From NCBI GenBank assembly GCA_023701165.1, contig JAMPXL010000026.1:1-8851 (forward strand): a DNA stretch of 8,851 nt. The letters run 5' to 3'. Below, in pieces: positions 6,061-8,851 of the stretch. Both the position numbers and the translations under genes were made by a program. This DNA comes from Geothrix sp. GTDB lineage: Bacteria; Acidobacteriota; Holophagae; Holophagales; Holophagaceae. The notes under the pieces are model-generated. The model saw only the letters and a list, made by a program, of their open reading frames with translations. It was not told where the DNA came from and made no database searches. Each line of letters starts with the position of its first letter. The stretch's first letter is position 1.

Positions 6061-6654
6061 TCAGCGGGCAGAAGGGGGCTGCAGCAGGGCGAGGAGGGTG
6101 GCGTAGGCCTCGTCGGCGTCGCCGCTTCGGCCCTGGCCGAGGGCCTGGGTGTGGACGAGGTGCATGAGCATGCCGAAGACCACGTCGGCGAGGGCCCTCG
6201 GGGCCAGGTCGGAGCGGATGGCGCCCTCCCCCTGGGCCGCCTCGATGGCCGCCAGGATGAAGGCCCGGGTGCGGACGACCACGGCCCGTAGGCGCGCGAC
6301 GGCGGCCTCGGGCAACGCCATGGCGAACTGCTCCGAGAACATCAGGCGTCCGATGCCCCGGTGGCCGCCCACCACCCGGGTGCGGGCCTGGAGCAGGGCC
6401 TGGATGCGGTCCATGGGGGGGGCGGTCTCGGGCGGGAAGGTGCCGAGAATCAGGTCCTCCACCCGCAGGACCACGGCCTCCAGGATCTCCTCCCGGTTCG
6501 CGAAGTGGCGGAAGGGGGCGCCGCGGCTCACGCCCAGCTCCCCGGCCAGGGCGCTGGTGGTCAGGGCGGCGATGCCCTGGGTCGCGATGATTCGGAGCGC
6601 GGCATCCGCAATTTCGATGCGTTTGGGGGTGAGTTCCAGAAGGGAGTGGCCCAT
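6061..6654 (-). CDS. TetR-family transcriptional regulator
   Basis: The product has 197 residues, typical for the family. The N-terminal helix-turn-helix lies at about residues 31-50 (ALTTSALAGELGVSRGAPFRHF), followed by NREEILEAV. The C-terminal half is helical and variable, as expected for ligand binding and dimerisation, and gives no clue to the ligand. The start at 6654 is supported by the promoter directly in front of it. There is no Shine-Dalgarno sequence, and the predicted transcription start falls at or next to the ATG, so the message is probably leaderless. A palindrome inside the promoter suggests self-repression. The next gene, 27 bases downstream, encodes the DUF6448 protein and is the likely co-regulated target. 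Confidence 0.93.
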   Translation of the reverse strand: MGHSLLELTPKRIEIADAALRIIATQGIAALTTSALAGELGVSRGAPFRHFANREEILEAVVLRVEDLILGTFPPETAPPMDRIQALLQARTRVVGGHRGIGRLMFSEQFAMALPEAAVARLRAVVVRTRAFILAAIEAAQGEGAIRSDLAPRALADVVFGMLMHLVHTQALGQGRSGDADEAYATLLALLQPPSAR

Positions 6655-6660
6655 GGAATG

Positions 6661-6689
6661 AATGTAAGTAAGTGCTTACTTTTTGTCAA
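6661..6689 (-). promoter_or_regulatory. Promoter of the tetR-DUF6448 unit
   Basis: On the minus strand TTGACA (6684-6689, perfect -35) is separated by exactly 17 bases from TACATT (6661-6666, four of six matches to the -10 consensus). Only six bases lie between the -10 element and the ATG of tetR, which puts transcription initiation at about the start codon. Confidence 0.8.
6666..6681. promoter_or_regulatory. Palindromic operator, probably bound by the TetR protein
   Basis: aagtaagtgcttactt is a palindrome with perfect 7-base arms and a 2-base centre. It occupies the -35/-10 spacer of the tetR promoter and touches the -10 element. The size, symmetry and position are those of TetR-family operators. 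That the neighbouring regulator binds it is an inference. Confidence 0.75.
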
Positions 6690-6694
6690 TCTTG

Positions 6695-6726
6695 AAAAAA
6701 CGGGCGCCCAGGGGCACCCGTTTTTT
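6695..6726 (-). terminator. Strong intrinsic terminator of rplY (potentially bidirectional)
   Basis: The sequence is A6, then a GC stem (arms 6701-6709 and 6712-6720), then T6, giving a stem of about 15 base pairs including the A-T part. On the minus strand the one imperfect position is a G-U wobble, while on the plus strand it is a C-A mismatch, so it favours minus-strand transcripts. It begins 20 bases after the rplY stop, and the tetR -35 element lies only five bases beyond it. Confidence 0.92.
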
Positions 6727-6746
6727 GGCCGGTATGGGGCAGGATC

Positions 6747-7385
6747 CTACTTCTTGTCTTCCTTCTTGCCCTTCTTGGCCACTTCGGGCTCGCCGGCGGC
6801 GGGGGCGGCGGTTTCCTCTTCGGCGGCCTTGCCGCGGACGGAGCAGACCGTCTGGTGGGCATCGCCGATGAAGACGACGTTGGGCATGAGGGTGATCTGC
6901 TCGAAGCGGATGCTGTCACCCACGGCCAGGCCGGTGATGTCCACGTCGATGTGGGCGGGGATGATGCTGGGCAGGCATTCGATCTCGATCTCGCGGTGGG
7001 CGAAGTCGAGGATGCCGCCCTGGCTCTTCACGCCGACGGAAGTGCCGGTGAGGCGCACGGGCACCTTCACGCGCACCTTGTGGGTCATGTCCACGCGCAT
7101 GAAGTCGATGTGGCGCAGGCGGCCGGTGATGGGGTCGCGCTGCAGGTCCTTGATGATGACGTGGCGCTTGATGTCGGTGCCCTCGCGCTGGAGGAACACC
7201 ACGGAGTTCATGCCGGCATCGCTGGCGATGACGCGGGCCACGGCCTTGGGGCTGATGGCGATGGCGACGGGGGGCTCGTTGAGGCCGTAGACCACGGCCG
7301 GGATCATGCCGCTCTTCTTGAGGTCGCGGATGGCGGCCTTGCCGAAGGTGTCGCGCTTGGGAACGATCAGGACTTCCTGGGACAT
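6747..7385 (-). CDS. rplY: 50S ribosomal protein bL25, long CTC/TL5 form
   Basis: bL25 binds 5S rRNA in the large subunit's central protuberance. The product has 212 residues, matching the two-domain form rather than the short E. coli form of about 94 residues. The N-terminal 5S-binding domain covers about 1-95 (KRDTFGKAAIRDLKKSGMIPAVVYG, HVIIKDLQRDPITGRLRHIDF). The beta-rich C-terminal CTC domain runs from about 96 to 188 (KVPVRLTGTSVGVKSQGG, LPSIIPAHIDVDITGL). An alanine/glutamate stretch and a lysine-rich tail follow. AGGAGG about 8 bases before the ATG supports the start at 7385. It is divergent from ppk and ends in a strong terminator. A hairpin lies directly upstream of its ribosome site (7404-7430). 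Confidence 0.97.
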   Translation of the reverse strand: MSQEVLIVPKRDTFGKAAIRDLKKSGMIPAVVYGLNEPPVAIAISPKAVARVIASDAGMNSVVFLQREGTDIKRHVIIKDLQRDPITGRLRHIDFMRVDMTHKVRVKVPVRLTGTSVGVKSQGGILDFAHREIEIECLPSIIPAHIDVDITGLAVGDSIRFEQITLMPNVVFIGDAHQTVCSVRGKAAEEETAAPAAGEPEVAKKGKKEDKK

Positions 7386-7403
7386 GTGTCTTTCCTCCTA
7401 CCT

Positions 7404-7430
7404 GGCAGCCCCGGCTCGAGCCTGGCTGCC
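7404..7430 (-). promoter_or_regulatory. Hairpin in the rplY leader next to the ribosome site
   Basis: A 7-base-pair stem (ggcagcc / ggctgcc) has a 13-base loop that itself contains the self-complementary ggctcgagcc. The hairpin ends four bases before the AGGAGG of rplY. It could tune access to the ribosome site or serve as a protein-binding site. It could also be incidental in GC-rich DNA. Confidence 0.35.
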
Positions 7431-7611
7431 CTCTCGTTGGTGGCGGGTCCGGGCGGACCGTACGGCTTCCCCCTCCTGGGGGGCCGAACCACCGATTCTG
7501 GCCGAAAAAGCCAGGAAAACAAAGGAAGTTCTTCGGGCGGGACGATCCATGGCCTGTACCATCAGGCCGTTACATCTGGGTTGTACGATCCTGGCACCGA
7601 GGACCCCACCC
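7431..7611. other. Divergent promoter region between rplY and ppk
   Basis: No gene is seen here. On the minus strand TTGTTT (7517-7522) and CAGAAT (7495-7500), 16 bases apart, are a weak candidate promoter for rplY. On the ppk side a small hairpin (ggcctg / caggcc, 7551-7568) lies about 44 bases before the start. I found no recognisable Pho box upstream of ppk. Confidence 0.3.
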
Positions 7612-8851
7612 GTGTTCCACCCCATCCCCCGCCCCGAGGAACTGCTCAACCGCGAGCTGAGCTGGCTGGACTTCAATGCCCGGGTCATGGAGGAGGCGGA
7701 GGATCCCACCGTGCCCCTGCTGGAGCGGGTGAAGTTCCTCAGCATCGTGTCCAGCAACTGGGATGAGTTCTTCATGGTGCGGGTGGCGGGCATCTGGCGG
7801 CAGATCGATGCGGGCATCACCCAGCCCGGCCCCGACGGCCTCACCCCGCGCCAGCTGCTGGAGCGGGTGTCCTCGCGGATCCACGCCTATTCCGCCCGCC
7901 AGCATGAGCTCTTCCACGCCATCCTCGAGCCCCAGCTGGAGGCCTCGGGCATCCGCATCCTGGATCCCAAGGAGATGGACGCGGCCCAGGAGGCCTTCAC
8001 CCTGGACTACTTCGAGCGGAGCCTCCTGCCGCTGATCACGCCCCTGGCCGTGGACACGGGCCACCCCTTCCCCCGCCTGGGCAACCGGGCCCTGGTGCTG
8101 GTGGTGGAACTGGAACCGGACGAGGACCTGCTGGATGGCGACCTGCCGGCCTCGGAACTGTCCTTCATCCACGTGCCCACGGGCCTGGCCTCGCGGTTCC
8201 TGCGGGTGCCATCGGAGCCGGGCACCCATGCGTTCGTGATGCTCGAGGACGTGGTGCGGCACCACCTGTCCCGGCTGTTCCTGGGCTACACGGTGAAGAG
8301 CTGCCACGCCATCCGCGTCACCCGCGATTCGGACCTGCCGGTGGAGGAGGATCCCTCCGAGGATCTGCTCAAGACCGTGGAGGAGAGCCTGCGCGACCGG
8401 CGCCGCGGCGCCGTGGTGCGGCTCCAGTACGAGCAGGGGCTCTCGTCCAAGGTGCTCGACCTCATCATCGAGGAGATGGAGCTGAGCCCCGAGGACCTGT
8501 ACCCCAGCTCGGGGCTGACGGCCTTCTCGGACCTCATGCAGCTCTACGGCCAGCTGGACCTCCCCCACCTCAAGGACACCCCGCTGCCCCCCCTGCCCGT
8601 GGCCCAGCTGGACCAGGCGGGCAGCCTCTTCGAGGCCATCGCCAAGGGCGACATCCTGCTGCACCATCCCTACCAGAGCTTCGATGACAGCGTGGTGCGC
8701 TTCGTGCGCGAGGCGGCGGAGGATCCCAAGGTCCTGGCCATCAAGATGACCCTCTCCCGGGTGACGGCGAACCGCCCCGGGGCCGCGGCCCTGGTGCGCG
8801 CCGCCGAGCGCGGCAAGCAAGTGGCCGCCATCGTGGAGCTGCGGGCCCGGT
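7612..8851 (+). CDS. ppk: Polyphosphate kinase 1, 3' end beyond the window
   Basis: PPK1 reversibly transfers the terminal phosphate of ATP onto polyphosphate chains. The first 413 codons are visible; the family has about 690-720 residues. The N-terminal domain shows LNRELSWLDFNARVMEEA (12-29) and SIVSSNWDEFFMVRVAG. In the latter, Asn49 corresponds to the ATP-contacting Asn45 of E. coli. Near the window edge Arg383 (MTLSR) and Arg413 (VELRAR) align with the magnesium-contacting Arg375 and Arg405. The catalytic histidine (E. coli His435) lies about 30 codons outside the window. The start is GTG at 7612, with GAGGA about 8 bases upstream; no ATG nearby gives a better start, and similarity begins about ten residues in. 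The gene is divergent from rplY. Confidence 0.96.
   Translation, partial: MFHPIPRPEELLNRELSWLDFNARVMEEAEDPTVPLLERVKFLSIVSSNWDEFFMVRVAGIWRQIDAGITQPGPDGLTPRQLLERVSSRIHAYSARQHELFHAILEPQLEASGIRILDPKEMDAAQEAFTLDYFERSLLPLITPLAVDTGHPFPRLGNRALVLVVELEPDEDLLDGDLPASELSFIHVPTGLASRFLRVPSEPGTHAFVMLEDVVRHHLSRLFLGYTVKSCHAIRVTRDSDLPVEEDPSEDLLKTVEESLRDRRRGAVVRLQYEQGLSSKVLDLIIEEMELSPEDLYPSSGLTAFSDLMQLYGQLDLPHLKDTPLPPLPVAQLDQAGSLFEAIAKGDILLHHPYQSFDDSVVRFVREAAEDPKVLAIKMTLSRVTANRPGAAALVRAAERGKQVAAIVELRAR

Noticed and set aside
5428..6291. Plus-strand open frame (287 codons) over DUF6448 and tetR
   Set aside because: It spans two well-supported minus-strand genes and their gap, is Gly-rich, and shows no family motif.
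7431..7611. Pho box or stress promoter for ppk
   Set aside because: I looked for paired CTGTCAT-like repeats and a clear -35/-10 pair and found none convincing.
7570..8820. Long minus-strand open frame (416 codons) opposite ppk
   Set aside because: It is a complementary-frame shadow of ppk with His/Gln/Gly-rich sequence and no recognisable domain.

Overview
The window is GC-rich chromosomal DNA, densely coded with housekeeping genes. There is no phage, plasmid, CRISPR or transposase gene. The mix of genes and the GC-rich codon use suggest a bacterium such as a Holophaga/Geothrix-type member of the Acidobacteriota. That assignment is an inference from general resemblance and is weakly held.

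Layout. Positions 1-900 (+) hold the 3' part of prfB (release factor 2). Positions 901-1223 carry no gene but a large nested palindrome with CAGGAT-type direct repeats. A small membrane protein of the DUF6677 type (1224-1730, -) is followed by a divergent Gre-like transcription factor paralogue (1925-2431, +), which ends in a strong hairpin. The ribosomal pair rpsF-rpsR lies on the minus strand (3305 to 2653). Downstream of it are a terminator hairpin and a curious second copy of the rpsR 3' end. A DUF418/YeiB-type membrane protein (3551-4759, +) runs tail to tail with pth (5338-4760, -), with no spacer. Upstream of pth on the minus strand is a two-gene unit: a TetR regulator (6654-6061), then an exported DUF6448 protein (6033-5425) closed by its own terminator. 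rplY, encoding bL25 of the long CTC type (7385-6747, -), is divergent from ppk, polyphosphate kinase 1 (7612 to the window end, +, truncated).

How the genes relate. Read on the minus strand, rplY, pth, rpsF and rpsR follow the order seen in many bacterial translation clusters. Here that order is interrupted by the tetR-DUF6448 unit and by the oppositely oriented DUF418 gene. The tetR unit has a near-consensus promoter with a palindrome in its spacer, which points to self-repression and a leaderless message.

I do not see a clear multi-gene undescribed system. The most interesting items are: (1) the predicted mature N-terminus of the DUF6448 protein, His-Cys-Asp-x-x-Asp-Gly, which resembles the nickel hook of Ni-superoxide dismutase; (2) the duplicated rpsR tail, which differs only by synonymous changes; (3) the compact tetR promoter-operator; and (4) possible alternative pairing of the rpsF Shine-Dalgarno sequence.
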